Below, piece after piece: positions 1-8,777 of a stretch of 64,000 nt of DNA. The notes under the pieces were generated by a model that was not told the DNA's origin, did no database searches, and was given only the letters and a program-made list of their open reading frames with translations. Source of the stretch: CAVQEG01 sp963711465 (GTDB taxonomy: Bacteria > Bacteroidota > Ignavibacteria > OLB7); contig CAVQEG010000001.1 in the NCBI GenBank assembly GCA_963711465.1, positions 682,001 through 746,000 on the forward strand, in the 5' to 3' direction. The translations under genes were made by a program, and so were the position numbers. Every line of letters begins with the position of its first letter. Within the stretch, counting starts at the first letter, position 1.

Positions 1-518
1 TCATCGGAATTGCCGCGGCGAATTCGGTCGGGTTCGATGCAATCGTGTACTACCTGATTGCCTACCTGTTCATGCAGCTCGGCGCGTTTGCCGTCGTCGG
101 AATTCTCGAGCGCGAACATGGAACGCATCTGACGCTGGACGACTACCGGGGTCTGGGACGGAGGCATCCGGCAATTGCTATGGTGATGGCGATCTTCATG
201 CTGTCGCTGACGGGCATGCCACCGTTCGCCGGATTCTTTGGAAAGTATTATCTGTTCTATTCCGCGGTGAAGTCGGACATGACGTGGCTGGCGATACTGG
301 GCGTGATATCGTCGGTGATTTCCGCGTGGTTCTACCTCGGACTGATTGTCACGATGTTCTTCCGCGAACCCGAGCGTAGCGAGGAGCCGACGGCCGCTCC
401 GGGCGCGATGTCGAGCACGGCACTTGCTCTGGCAATCGCCGGAACGCTGGTGATCGGATTCCTGCCGGAGCTCATTCTCCGCTATTCCGACCGCGTACTG
501 GCGGCCGTCACGCCGTAG
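1..518 (+). CDS. nuoN: NADH-quinone oxidoreductase subunit N, C-terminal part
   Basis: This is the 3' end of a gene that begins before the window; the reading frame is open from base 3. The protein is a membrane subunit of respiratory complex I in the antiporter-like family (NuoL/M/N). The visible part holds the family's hallmark stretch YYLIAYLFMQLGAFAVV, a conserved GMPPFAGFFGK loop and about four hydrophobic helices, ending in a short hydrophilic tail. NuoN is normally the last gene of the nuo operon, and that fits here, since an unrelated heat-shock group follows after about 100 bases. Assignment to NuoN rather than NuoM or NuoL rests on the YYLIAYLFM motif and the last position, and is quite secure. 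Confidence 0.9.
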   Translation, partial: IGIAAANSVGFDAIVYYLIAYLFMQLGAFAVVGILEREHGTHLTLDDYRGLGRRHPAIAMVMAIFMLSLTGMPPFAGFFGKYYLFYSAVKSDMTWLAILGVISSVISAWFYLGLIVTMFFREPERSEEPTAAPGAMSSTALALAIAGTLVIGFLPELILRYSDRVLAAVTP

Positions 519-550
519 CCAGCGCGCGCCGCCGGCCCCGAGGCATGTTC

Positions 551-570
551 GACGGCAGGGAATTGCCGTC
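551..570 (+). terminator. Hairpin between nuoN and hrcA
   Basis: A perfect 7-bp inverted repeat (gacggca / tgccgtc) encloses a 6-base loop. It lies 33 bases after the nuoN stop. No T-run follows, so it may be a weak or Rho-assisted terminator, or an operator upstream of hrcA. It does not match the CIRCE element. Confidence 0.35.
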
Positions 571-621
571 ACACCCGCGGAAGCCGAGGCAATTGCGGGG
601 GGACGATCGCGTCACTTCTCG

Positions 622-1698
622 ATGGTGGTTTCTGAGAAGAACATATCGTCCGATGCCTCGCGTCCGCCGTTGAGTGAGCGTGAGGAACTGGTGCTGCGCG
701 GAATCGTCCAGCAGTACATCCTCACGGCCAATCCTGTCGGTTCCCGTGTGCTGTCGCGGCGGCTCGACGAGGAGTCGCTCTCACCGGCCACCATTCGCAA
801 TGTGATGGCGGATCTGGAGGAGAAGGGATACATCACCCATCCGCACACGTCCGCCGGACGAATTCCCACCGATCTCGGTTACCGCATCTACGTCGACGCA
901 CTGCGACAGATCGAGCGGCTGACGCAGGCCGAGCGCAGCGCCATCCGTCGGCAGATCGATCCGTCGGCACCGACGCCGGTGCTCATGCGCGAGACGTCCC
1001 GGCTCGTCGGAGAGATCTCCCATCAGCTTGGACTCGTCACCGCGCCGGAGCTTCAGAACAGCGTTCTCGAGCGACTCGAACTGGTGCCGCTTTCCTCCAG
1101 CAGGGTGCTGGTGGTGCTGTCGATGTCCGCCGGCCTGGTGCGGACGATCACGCTCGAGTTCAACCAGGCGATCTCCAGGGAGATGGTCGATCAGCACGTA
1201 TCGATCCTCAACGAGCGGCTGGCAGGACACACCCTTCGGGAGCTTCGCACGACGTTCCGCGATCGGCTTCAGGACATCGCTGAACGGGGCGACGGATTGA
1301 TCCGGCTATTTCTGGACACTGCCGAGACGATTCTTCTGCACGATCCGGAACAGCGTGTGCACATCTCGCAGACGCAGAACATTCTTCGCCACCCCGAATT
1401 CAGTTCACAGCAGGGACTGCTCGGCGTGGTGGAGCTGATCGAGAACGAGGAGGTGATCGTGCATCTTCTCGAGGCGCACGTCGGTACAACGGGCGATCAG
1501 CAGACGGTCGACGTCATCATTGGCAGTGAACTCGGCGACGAGCGCATGGCGGCGTACAGTCTGATTTCGACGCGGTACCGCTTTGGCGACGCCGCGGGCA
1601 CGATCGGACTGATCGGACCGAAGCGGATGAACTACTCGAAAATGATCACGATCGTGGACTATGTGGCGACGTGCCTGACGGTCAATCCGCGGCGTTGA
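622..1698 (+). CDS. hrcA: Heat-inducible transcription repressor HrcA
   Basis: HrcA is the DNA-binding repressor of class I heat-shock genes (groESL, dnaKJ) and normally binds the CIRCE inverted repeat. At 358 residues it has the usual length. The N-terminal winged helix is clear: LSEREELVLRGIVQQYILTA, then VGSRVLSR and SPATIRNVMADLEEKGYI, followed by the HTSAGRIPTDLGYRIYVD segment typical of the family. The C-terminal half contains VTIIVDY-like and GPKRMNYSKM motifs. grpE and dnaJ follow, so it heads a chaperone cluster. The start at 622 places the winged helix about 15 residues in, as in homologues. I could not find a CIRCE site in front of it. Confidence 0.95.
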   Translation: MVVSEKNISSDASRPPLSEREELVLRGIVQQYILTANPVGSRVLSRRLDEESLSPATIRNVMADLEEKGYITHPHTSAGRIPTDLGYRIYVDALRQIERLTQAERSAIRRQIDPSAPTPVLMRETSRLVGEISHQLGLVTAPELQNSVLERLELVPLSSSRVLVVLSMSAGLVRTITLEFNQAISREMVDQHVSILNERLAGHTLRELRTTFRDRLQDIAERGDGLIRLFLDTAETILLHDPEQRVHISQTQNILRHPEFSSQQGLLGVVELIENEEVIVHLLEAHVGTTGDQQTVDVIIGSELGDERMAAYSLISTRYRFGDAAGTIGLIGPKRMNYSKMITIVDYVATCLTVNPRR

Positions 1699-1773
1699 GC
1701 CACCGGATTGCGCACCGTTGGCACGATCGCAGAATCGAATTCAGGGAATCAACACGATAGAGGGAATTGATCG

Positions 1774-2310
1774 ATGAGCAAGCATGACGACAGGCACGGT
1801 CGACACGAGCGGGGCGACGAGGGGCAGGCCGCGGAGCAGGAGCGTGCCGAGAGCCCGGGCGATCGCATTGCGGCGCTCGAACGCGAGGTCGCCGAACTGC
1901 GCGACCAGAAACTGCGCAGCATTGCCGAACTCGATAACATGCGGCGCCGGGCGCAGCAGCAGGCGGCCGATACCGTGCGCTATGCCAATGAGAACCTGCT
2001 GCGCCAGGTTCTTCCCATTCTCGATGATTTCGAGCGATCGCTCGAAAGTTCGCGCGATTCGCACGCCGAAGATGGATTCTATCAGGGCGTCGAAATGATC
2101 GAGCGGAAGTTCCGCAAGCTCCTGGAGTCATTGGGAGTCCACCGGATCGATACGGTCGGAAAGCCGTTCGACGTCAACCTACACGACGCAATTCTGCGAC
2201 AGCCGAGCGAGGCGCCGGAGGATACGGTGATTACGGAGGTGGAACCCGGTTATATGGTCGGAGACCGCGTACTGCGGCATGCGAAGGTAATTGTCTCGGC
2301 CGGCGCGTAA
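1774..2310 (+). CDS. grpE: Nucleotide exchange factor GrpE
   Basis: GrpE is the cochaperone that releases ADP from DnaK. The 178-residue protein has a charged, disordered N-terminus, a long coiled-coil helix (about residues 25-90) that forms the dimer stalk, and the C-terminal beta-wing domain. Signature segments are LDNMRRRAQQ, ILDDFERSL, GVEMIERKF and the terminal VEPGYMVGDRVLRHAKVIV. It lies 75 bases after hrcA and 126 before dnaJ, so the three genes are probably co-transcribed. dnaK itself is not in this cluster, which is common in the FCB group. Confidence 0.95.
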   Translation: MSKHDDRHGRHERGDEGQAAEQERAESPGDRIAALEREVAELRDQKLRSIAELDNMRRRAQQQAADTVRYANENLLRQVLPILDDFERSLESSRDSHAEDGFYQGVEMIERKFRKLLESLGVHRIDTVGKPFDVNLHDAILRQPSEAPEDTVITEVEPGYMVGDRVLRHAKVIVSAGA

Positions 2311-2358
2311 GACGTGCTCGGGAAGGAGATGCTGGAGATTCGACGATATGTATCAGGC

Positions 2359-2385
2359 GGCCCGGCACGGAACCGATGCCGGGCC
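2359..2385 (+). terminator. Strong hairpin between grpE and dnaJ
   Basis: A perfect 9-bp GC-rich inverted repeat (ggcccggca / tgccgggcc) has a 9-base loop in the grpE-dnaJ gap. No T-run follows. It could attenuate transcription into dnaJ or stabilise the 3' end of the hrcA-grpE message, giving unequal levels of GrpE and DnaJ. Confidence 0.5.
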
Positions 2386-2436
2386 GTTGCTCGTCGACGA
2401 GGTTGGACAGGCAGAGCCACTATTAATCGATAGGAC

Positions 2437-3582
2437 ATGGAGAAACGCGACTACTATGAAGTGCTCGGTGTAAGCCGCGGGGCATCCGAGGACGAAATCA
2501 AATCGGCGTATCGTCGCAAGGCGCTGGAGTTTCATCCCGATCGGAATCCGGACCCGGAGGCCACCGAGCGCTTCAAGGAGTGTCAGGAGGCCTATGAGGT
2601 ATTGCGCGACGCGGATAAACGGGCGCGCTACGATCGCTTCGGACATGAGGGGATGCGCGGAGGGGGGCGCGACTTCGGGGGATTCTCCAACATCGACGAC
2701 ATCTTCTCCGCGTTCGGCTTCGGCGACATGTTCTCCGGTGGAGGAGCGACGCGTTCCAGCGGTCCGATGTTCGGTCGCCAGCCGGGATCGGATCTCAAGA
2801 TCCGGCTGCCGTTGACGCTCGAGGAAATCGCTACCGGCGTGACCAGGACCGTCACAGTGCGGCGCATGATGCCGTGTGAGAGCTGCGGTGGACTCGGAGC
2901 CGAGTCCTCGGCGGGTGTCGAGGATTGCCGTCACTGCGGAGGCAGCGGCGAAGTGCGTCAGGTCCAGCGGTCTATTTTCGGTCAGATGGTCAACATCGCC
3001 CAGTGTCCGGTCTGTGCCGGCGAGGGGCGGGTGGTCACCGATGCCTGCAAGGTGTGTCGGGGCGAGGGACGTGTGCAGTCGGAAACACGGGAGGAGATCG
3101 AGGTGCCGGCAGGTGTTTCCGATGGCAATTACATACCGATACGCGGGCACGGAAACGCTGGACGGCATGGCGGACCTCACGGGGATCTGATCGTGATGCT
3201 CGAGGAGAAGGACCACGAGCAGTTCACCCGCAACGGGAACGACGTCATGTATGATCTGGTGATCAGCTATCCGCAGGCGGCGCTCGGCGACGAAGTGGAG
3301 GTGCCGACGCTCAACGGAACGTCGGCTGTGAAGGTGGAGGCGGGAACGCAGCCGGGAACGCTGTTGCGGATGCGGGGAAAGGGAATCCCGTTCCTGCATT
3401 CCAGCCGCCGTGGCGATCAGATCGTACGGGTAACGGTGCACATTCCGACGCGACTGCGCGATGAGGAGCGGACGCTTCTGGAGCAGCTCGGCAGCATGCC
3501 CAACATCATTCCAAAGCGGGAGGATTCGAAGAGCGCCCGTCGAGGCGGGTTCTTCGACAAGATGAAGGGAGTATTTTCCTAG
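2437..3582 (+). CDS. dnaJ: Chaperone protein DnaJ
   Basis: DnaJ (Hsp40) delivers unfolded substrates to DnaK and stimulates its ATPase. The 381-residue protein is a complete type I J-protein. The J-domain at residues 4-70 has the catalytic HPD at 33-35. A Gly/Phe-rich linker covers about 72-110. Four CxxCxGxG zinc-finger repeats lie between residues 147 and 211, and the C-terminal substrate-binding beta-barrels follow to about 345. It is the third gene of the hrcA-grpE-dnaJ group. All zinc ligands are present and nothing looks truncated. Confidence 0.96.
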   Translation: MEKRDYYEVLGVSRGASEDEIKSAYRRKALEFHPDRNPDPEATERFKECQEAYEVLRDADKRARYDRFGHEGMRGGGRDFGGFSNIDDIFSAFGFGDMFSGGGATRSSGPMFGRQPGSDLKIRLPLTLEEIATGVTRTVTVRRMMPCESCGGLGAESSAGVEDCRHCGGSGEVRQVQRSIFGQMVNIAQCPVCAGEGRVVTDACKVCRGEGRVQSETREEIEVPAGVSDGNYIPIRGHGNAGRHGGPHGDLIVMLEEKDHEQFTRNGNDVMYDLVISYPQAALGDEVEVPTLNGTSAVKVEAGTQPGTLLRMRGKGIPFLHSSRRGDQIVRVTVHIPTRLRDEERTLLEQLGSMPNIIPKREDSKSARRGGFFDKMKGVFS

Positions 3583-3589
3583 CTATAAC

Positions 3590-3610
3590 GCAGCCAGTAA
3601 AATTGGCTGC
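3590..3610 (+). terminator. Probable terminator after dnaJ
   Basis: A perfect 7-bp inverted repeat (gcagcca / tggctgc) with a 7-base A/T-rich loop begins 8 bases after the dnaJ stop. The downstream tract is only mildly T-rich. The rest of the 260-base gap up to the next gene shows no other structure I can name. Confidence 0.5.
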
Positions 3611-3842
3611 CTGTTGGTGGCAATTGCGCGGTTGCGTACATTCCACGGTTTTTATTTGGCGTTCCGTCAGACAGCCCAAGTGGAACCGGAGCATTCCGGC
3701 GCTCCTCGACCGCCTCGACTCCCCCCCAATCCGAGCCGTCGTGTGAATCCGTTCAGAACCGGTGGGTGGTGCGGAATGGCCGTTGGAAGTCCGGATTTAA
3801 GGGACCGGACAAATCCTACATCACAGCCAAAGAGGAACTGTC

Positions 3843-4358
3843 GTGGCTCGACCGAAAGCAATTCATCTCGACGATCTCGAGACCGTTCCCGACGAGCGGT
3901 ACACCGACGTCACCGGTAAGCTCGTCAAGAGCTTCCGAAACGAGGCGGAGCACATCCGTAATGTGGTGCACGAGTACTGGAAGCAGCCGGAGAACGTGGA
4001 GGAAGGCTTCTGCGTGTGGCGCTTCGACACTGACGACGCCAAGCTCAATGCGCGAATGGCCGAAGGCGCCGCCAAATGGATCGAGAGTCAGCGACCGGAA
4101 GGAGGTTCGCGCCTGAAGGCGCGTACGGTGCGAGCCCGTGGTCGCGGTAAGACCGCGTGGCTGATCATTGGTTCCAACAATCAAGTGCTCGATCGCCGCC
4201 AGGAGGAATTCGCAATCGCAAAGGTGCAGCTTCCCGCAGATGCCGAAGCGCTCGCTGCGCAGGGCCGCTCGTCCTCCAATGGTTCGGCGACCAAAGGGTC
4301 GGGGGCCGGCAAGGGAGCCCCTCGCAAGGGCGGTCGTCGCAAGTCCGGAGCGGCGTAA
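3843..4358 (+). CDS. Hypothetical protein with basic low-complexity C-terminal tail
   Basis: I do not recognise this 171-residue protein. It starts at a GTG codon that has a good ribosome-binding site (AGAGGA) about 8 bases upstream. Residues 1-135 look like a folded alpha/beta domain with many charged residues (for instance EYWKQPENVEEGF and GKTAWLIIGSNNQVL). From about residue 136 the protein becomes rich in Ser, Gly, Ala, Lys and Arg, ending in KGGRRKSGAA, which resembles tails that bind nucleic acids or polyanions. It has no signal peptide or membrane helix, so it is probably cytoplasmic. Its neighbours give no functional hint. The frame has normal codon use, so I think the gene is real. 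Confidence 0.7.
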   Translation: MARPKAIHLDDLETVPDERYTDVTGKLVKSFRNEAEHIRNVVHEYWKQPENVEEGFCVWRFDTDDAKLNARMAEGAAKWIESQRPEGGSRLKARTVRARGRGKTAWLIIGSNNQVLDRRQEEFAIAKVQLPADAEALAAQGRSSSNGSATKGSGAGKGAPRKGGRRKSGAA

Positions 4359-4567
4359 CGCGCTCGCATCGGCTTCCACCGATCCCGTGTTCGCGTTCCG
4401 ACGCGTCGCGTCGGCTCTATTCGGTGCCGTCGGCGCCACGTGCGGATACTATTCGGCGGCGTCGTTTCGTGGTGGCTCACGAATCGACGCTGCCGTTTGC
4501 TTTTGGCAGCGCCGCGCAGTTCGGGTCATCTCGCGTCCCCGCAAATTGATCCAGGATTCGACGACGT

Positions 4568-6316
4568 ATGAGAACGCTTCGACGACTGTTCCCGTTCATC
4601 GCACGGTATAAGACCCGCCTCATCTGGGGACTGGTCGCCATTACCGTTTCGAATGTCTTTTCGGTCGCCATTCCCCGTGTCATCGGCGGTATGGTCGATT
4701 CCATCGGGTCCGGTTCGATAACGGCCACCGGCCTGGCCCGGGATGCCGGCATCATAATTCTGCTTTCAATCGGCAGCGGCATCTTTCTCTTCCTCACGCG
4801 ACAGACCATTATCGTGATGTCGAGGAAGATCGAATTCGACCTCCGCAATCACTTTCTGTCCCACGTGCAGTCGCTGCCGATGAGCTACTTCAACGTCACG
4901 CCGACCGGTGACGTGATGGCGCTTGCGACCAACGATATCTCGGCTGTCCGCGAATTCGTCGGGCCGGCACTCATGTACAGTGCCAATACCCTCACGACGT
5001 TCGGCTTCGCGCTGGTGATGATGCTCACGCTCTCGGTGAAGATCACGCTGCTGGCGCTGATTCCGCTGCCGCTGGTCAGTATCACCGTCTACTACATCGG
5101 CAGCCGTATCCATACGCTCTTCGGTCAGGTACAGGGACAGTACGCCGATCTGACCTCGGTGGCACAGGAGAACCTCTCGGGCGTTCGCGTGGTGCGCGCC
5201 TACGTGCGCGAGAAGTTCGGCGTCGGTGTCTTCCGCGATCTCAGTCTCGTCTACCGCGATCGCAACATGGAGCTGGTGCGAATCCAGGGACTGATGATGC
5301 CGCTGATGACCGTACTGATCGGAATTTCCCTGGCGATCGTGCTCGGCGTCGGTGGCTACGAAGTCTCGCAGGGACGCGCCACGATCGGCGTGATCGTCCA
5401 GTTCTTCGCCTATATCGGACAGCTCATCTGGCCGGTGATCGCCATCGGCTGGGTGACCAATCTCGTGCAGCGTGCATCGGCGTCGATGGATCGCCTGACG
5501 CGCGTCTTCGACCGGTCCAATGAAGTCGCTGCCGAAGAGAACGTGGACACGTCGATTTCGGCAATCACCGGGACGATCGAATTCCGAAACGTCTCCTTCC
5601 GATACGGTGAGACGCTTCCGTACGTCCTCCGCGAGATCTCCTTCACAGCCGTTCCGGGGACCACCACGGCAATCGTCGGAAATACGGGCGCGGGGAAGAG
5701 CACGATCGTCAATCTGATTGCGCGCCTGTATGACATCACCGACGGTGCACTGCTCATCGACGGCGTTCCCGTCAATCGAATTCCCCTCGATGTCCTGCGT
5801 GGTTCCATCGGCACCGTCACACAGGAGACGTTTCTCTTCTCGGATACCATCGCCGGCAACATCCGCTTCGGTCGACCCGATGCGTCGATGGAGGATGTGG
5901 TCGAGGCCGCAAGGATCGCGCAGCTGGATGACAACGTCCAGGGGTTTCCCAAGGGGTATGAGACGATCGTCGGTGAGCGGGGAATTACGCTCTCAGGCGG
6001 TCAGAAGCAGCGAACGTCGATCGCTCGCGCGGTGCTGCGCCGACCCGAGATCCTGATGCTCGACGATGCCCTCTCGGCCGTCGATACCGAAACCGAGGAG
6101 AAAATTCTCGATGGACTTCGGACGGTGATGAAGCAGCGCACCAGCATCGTGATTGCCCATAGAATTTCCACCGTGAAGGACGCCGATCTCATCCTCGTGC
6201 TCGATCAGGGACACGTCGCCGAACGTGGAACCCATGAGGAGCTGCTCCGGCATCGCGGTATCTACGCCGCGATGTATGAGCGTCAGCTGCTCGAGGAGCA
6301 GCTCGAGAATCTCTAA
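4568..6316 (+). CDS. ABC transporter, fused permease and ATPase (MsbA/lipid exporter type)
   Basis: This 582-residue half-transporter is the type that dimerises in the inner membrane to export lipids, peptides or drugs. Residues about 15-310 form the six-helix transmembrane domain, with the coupling segment GVRVVRAYVRE. The ATPase domain follows: Walker A GNTGAGKST at 371-379, the signature LSGGQKQR from 475, Walker B ILMLDD from 495 and the H-loop His at 531. All catalytic residues are intact. It stands alone with 58 bases to the next gene and no dedicated partner, so it is probably a homodimer. The substrate cannot be told from sequence; lipid A-core or a small hydrophobic compound is possible. 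Confidence 0.88.
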   Translation: MRTLRRLFPFIARYKTRLIWGLVAITVSNVFSVAIPRVIGGMVDSIGSGSITATGLARDAGIIILLSIGSGIFLFLTRQTIIVMSRKIEFDLRNHFLSHVQSLPMSYFNVTPTGDVMALATNDISAVREFVGPALMYSANTLTTFGFALVMMLTLSVKITLLALIPLPLVSITVYYIGSRIHTLFGQVQGQYADLTSVAQENLSGVRVVRAYVREKFGVGVFRDLSLVYRDRNMELVRIQGLMMPLMTVLIGISLAIVLGVGGYEVSQGRATIGVIVQFFAYIGQLIWPVIAIGWVTNLVQRASASMDRLTRVFDRSNEVAAEENVDTSISAITGTIEFRNVSFRYGETLPYVLREISFTAVPGTTTAIVGNTGAGKSTIVNLIARLYDITDGALLIDGVPVNRIPLDVLRGSIGTVTQETFLFSDTIAGNIRFGRPDASMEDVVEAARIAQLDDNVQGFPKGYETIVGERGITLSGGQKQRTSIARAVLRRPEILMLDDALSAVDTETEEKILDGLRTVMKQRTSIVIAHRISTVKDADLILVLDQGHVAERGTHEELLRHRGIYAAMYERQLLEEQLENL

Positions 6317-6374
6317 CAGGCCGCAACCCCACGGCCCGCCCTGTTCATCTCACTGCAAACCCTGTGGTACCCGC

Positions 6375-6956
6375 ATGAATCTCATTGAACGCGCAAAGAA
6401 CATTCTCCTGGACCCAAAATCCGAATGGGCTGTGATCGCGGGGGAGGAGCCGGATACCAACGCCATCGTCACCGGTTACGTGCTGCCGCTGGTGGTGTTC
6501 GCCGGAATCATGTCGTTTCTGTCGTTGGCGGTGAAAGGCAGTCCATTGATGGGATTGGTCACAGGTCTCATCACGATCGTCGCCGGCTTTGCCGCAGTCT
6601 TTGTGGCGGCGTGGGTCGTGGACAAACTCGCCCCGAGCTTCGGTTCCCAGCCGAACTTCGGACGCGCCATGCAGTTGATCGCCTATTCGATGACCGCCTC
6701 ATGGGTGGGATCGATACTCGGTGTCATTCCGTTTCTCGGCGGTCTGCTCTCGTTCGTCGCCTCGATTTACGGCATTTATCTGCTGTATCTCGGACTGCCG
6801 TTCACCATGCAGACGCCGGAGGACAAGCGCATCGCCTACCTCATCGTGTCGATCCTTGCGGTGATCGTGATCTACGCCGTGATCGGTCTCATCTTCACGC
6901 CGATTCTGTTGGTGGCACTCGGCCTCCATGCAGTCGGTGCGGCCGTCCTCGGATGA
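6375..6956 (+). CDS. Yip1-family membrane protein
   Basis: This 193-residue protein belongs to the bacterial Yip1 (PF04893) family of integral membrane proteins of unknown function. It starts with the typical amphipathic entry (NLIERAKNILLDPKSEWAVIAGE) and then has five hydrophobic helices with short loops. I chose ATG 6375 because the family begins with this motif; the open frame continues upstream only through the end of the ABC gene. It follows the ABC transporter closely on the same strand, so the two may share a transcript. A strong terminator lies 20 bases after its stop. Confidence 0.8.
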   Translation: MNLIERAKNILLDPKSEWAVIAGEEPDTNAIVTGYVLPLVVFAGIMSFLSLAVKGSPLMGLVTGLITIVAGFAAVFVAAWVVDKLAPSFGSQPNFGRAMQLIAYSMTASWVGSILGVIPFLGGLLSFVASIYGIYLLYLGLPFTMQTPEDKRIAYLIVSILAVIVIYAVIGLIFTPILLVALGLHAVGAAVLG

Positions 6957-6976
6957 TCCGACCAGAATGAAACAGA

Positions 6977-7007
6977 GCGCCCCGCCGACAACCCGTCAGC
7001 GGGGCGC
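6977..7007. terminator. Bidirectional terminator between convergent genes
   Basis: A perfect 9-bp GC-rich inverted repeat (gcgccccgc / gcggggcgc) with a 13-base loop lies between the converging Yip1-family and carboxylase genes. ATTTT follows within a few bases on the plus strand and TTCATTCTG follows on the minus strand, so it can serve both directions. Confidence 0.7.
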
Positions 7008-7061
7008 CATGATTTTCGGACGTGACCCGAGCGCAGTGCTGCCTCACACCGGCCGGTCGCC

Positions 7062-8684
7062 TTACAGCGGAATGTTTCCGTGCTTCTTCCACGGGTTCTC
7101 GTCCCGCTTCGTCGACAGCAGCTCGAGCGCGTGGATCAGGCGCGGCCGCGTGTCGGACGGACGAATCACATCGTCGATGTAGCCGCGTTCGGCGGCAAGG
7201 AAGGGATGGGCAAATTTGGCCCGGTATTCGGTCTCGCGCTCTTCGAGCGCGGCAGCCGGATCGTCGGCATCGTTGATTTCACGCCGGAAGAGAATTTCAA
7301 CGGCACCCTTGGCGCCCATCACGGCGATCTCGGCGTTCGGCCACGCGACGTTGTAGTCGCCGCGGATATGCTTCGAATTCATGACGTCATACGCTCCGCC
7401 ATAGGCCTTGCGCGTGATGACGGTGATCTTCGGCACGGTGGCCTCGCAGAAGGCGTAGAGCAGCTTCGCACCGTGCTTGATGATTCCGCGCCACTCCTGG
7501 TCGCTGCCCGGCAGGAATCCGGGAACGTCCTCGAAGACGACCAGCGGAATGTTGAAGCAATCGCAGAATCGGACGAAGCGTGCCCCTTTGAGCGAGGCGT
7601 CGATATCCAGCACGCCGGCGAGCACCGCCGGCTGGTTGGCCACGATCCCAATGCTGCGGCCACCCAGACGGGCAAATCCGACGACGAGGTTCGCCGCGTA
7701 GTCCTCGTGGATTTCGAGAAACGACCGTTCGTCGACCACACGCGTGATCACGTCCTTGATGTCGTACGGCTTGTTCGGGTTGTCGGGTACGATCGCGTCG
7801 AGCACGTAGTCGCGCCTGTCGACCGGATCGTCGGTGTCGATCGTGGGTGGCGCCTCCCGGTTGTTCTGTGGCATGTAGGCGAGCATTCGGCGAACAGCCA
7901 GCAATGCGTCGATTTCGCTGTCGGTGGCGATGTGGGCCACGCCCGACTTCGACGCGTGCGTCTGCGCGCCGCCCAGCTCCTCCTGCGTGATCTCCTCGTG
8001 GGTAACGGTGCGTACCACGTTGGGTCCGGTGACGAACATGTAGCTGGTGTTGCGCGCCATGACGATGAAGTCGGTGATGGCTGGCGAGTAGACCGCACCG
8101 CCGGCACAGGGACCGAGCACCGCCGAGATCTGCGGAATCACCCCCGAGGCGAGTGTGTTACGCAGAAAGATGTCGGCATAGCCGCCGAGGGAGACGACGC
8201 CCTCCTGAATTCGCGCTCCGCCCGAGTCGTTGAGTCCGACCACCGGAGCGCCAATGCGCATCGCGAGGTCCATGATCTTGACGATCTTCTCGGCATGTGC
8301 CTCCGAGAGTGACCCTCCGAAGACCGTGAAGTCCTGTGAAAACACACACACCGTTCGGCCGTGAATCGTGCCCGTTCCGGTAACGACACCGTCGCCGAGA
8401 TAGCGCTGGCTCTCGAGTCCGAAGTCATGTGATCGGTGGCGGACGAAGGCGTCGATTTCCGAAAAGCTGTCCGGATCGAGCAGGACTTCGAGTCGTTCCC
8501 GGGCGGTGAGCTTGCCCTTCTTGTGTTGCGCCTCGATGCGTCGCGTACCCCCGCCGAGGCAGGATTCGGAGCGAAGCCGGTCGAGTCGATCCAGGGGCGT
8601 TTCCTCAGTGTGGAGCGTGCCGTTGGATGCCGATGCATCGACATCGGCCGAACCCGCCGTCGGGGCGGTTCTCTGCTGTTCCAT
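7062..8684 (-). CDS. pccB: Acyl-CoA (propionyl-CoA) carboxylase, carboxyltransferase beta subunit
   Basis: The enzyme transfers CO2 from carboxybiotin to propionyl-CoA, giving methylmalonyl-CoA. The 540-residue protein has both crotonase-like halves: the N-terminal half with GLNDSGGARIQEG and LGPCAGGAVYSPA, and the C-terminal half with DVPGFLPGSDQEW. It ends with the canonical KKHGNIPL. In characterised actinobacterial enzymes the residue after GGAY sets substrate choice (Asp for propionyl-CoA, Ile for acetyl-CoA); here it is Asp433, so propionyl-CoA is the predicted substrate. The first 35 residues are a non-conserved extension, and the true start could be slightly later. The biotin-carrying alpha subunit is not adjacent. 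Confidence 0.9.
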   Translation of the reverse strand: MEQQRTAPTAGSADVDASASNGTLHTEETPLDRLDRLRSESCLGGGTRRIEAQHKKGKLTARERLEVLLDPDSFSEIDAFVRHRSHDFGLESQRYLGDGVVTGTGTIHGRTVCVFSQDFTVFGGSLSEAHAEKIVKIMDLAMRIGAPVVGLNDSGGARIQEGVVSLGGYADIFLRNTLASGVIPQISAVLGPCAGGAVYSPAITDFIVMARNTSYMFVTGPNVVRTVTHEEITQEELGGAQTHASKSGVAHIATDSEIDALLAVRRMLAYMPQNNREAPPTIDTDDPVDRRDYVLDAIVPDNPNKPYDIKDVITRVVDERSFLEIHEDYAANLVVGFARLGGRSIGIVANQPAVLAGVLDIDASLKGARFVRFCDCFNIPLVVFEDVPGFLPGSDQEWRGIIKHGAKLLYAFCEATVPKITVITRKAYGGAYDVMNSKHIRGDYNVAWPNAEIAVMGAKGAVEILFRREINDADDPAAALEERETEYRAKFAHPFLAAERGYIDDVIRPSDTRPRLIHALELLSTKRDENPWKKHGNIPL

Positions 8685-8723
8685 CTGTTGGTCTTTCTGG
8701 TGTGAGTGTGTCAGGCAAGACCG

Positions 8724-8731
8724 TGAAGTTA
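8724..8731 (-). promoter_or_regulatory. Possible -7 box for pccB
   Basis: TAACTTCA on the minus strand, about 40 bases before the pccB start, is close to the TAnnTTTG -7 box seen in front of other genes in this window. No clear -33 box is visible. Confidence 0.3.
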
Positions 8732-8777
8732 CACAAGTGCCCCGCGATAGGAATTTCCTTCAATCGATTGAGTGCTC

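Noticed and set aside
519..621. CIRCE operator in front of hrcA
   Set aside because: The inverted repeat there (gacggca/tgccgtc) does not match the TTAGCACTC consensus or its 9-base spacing.
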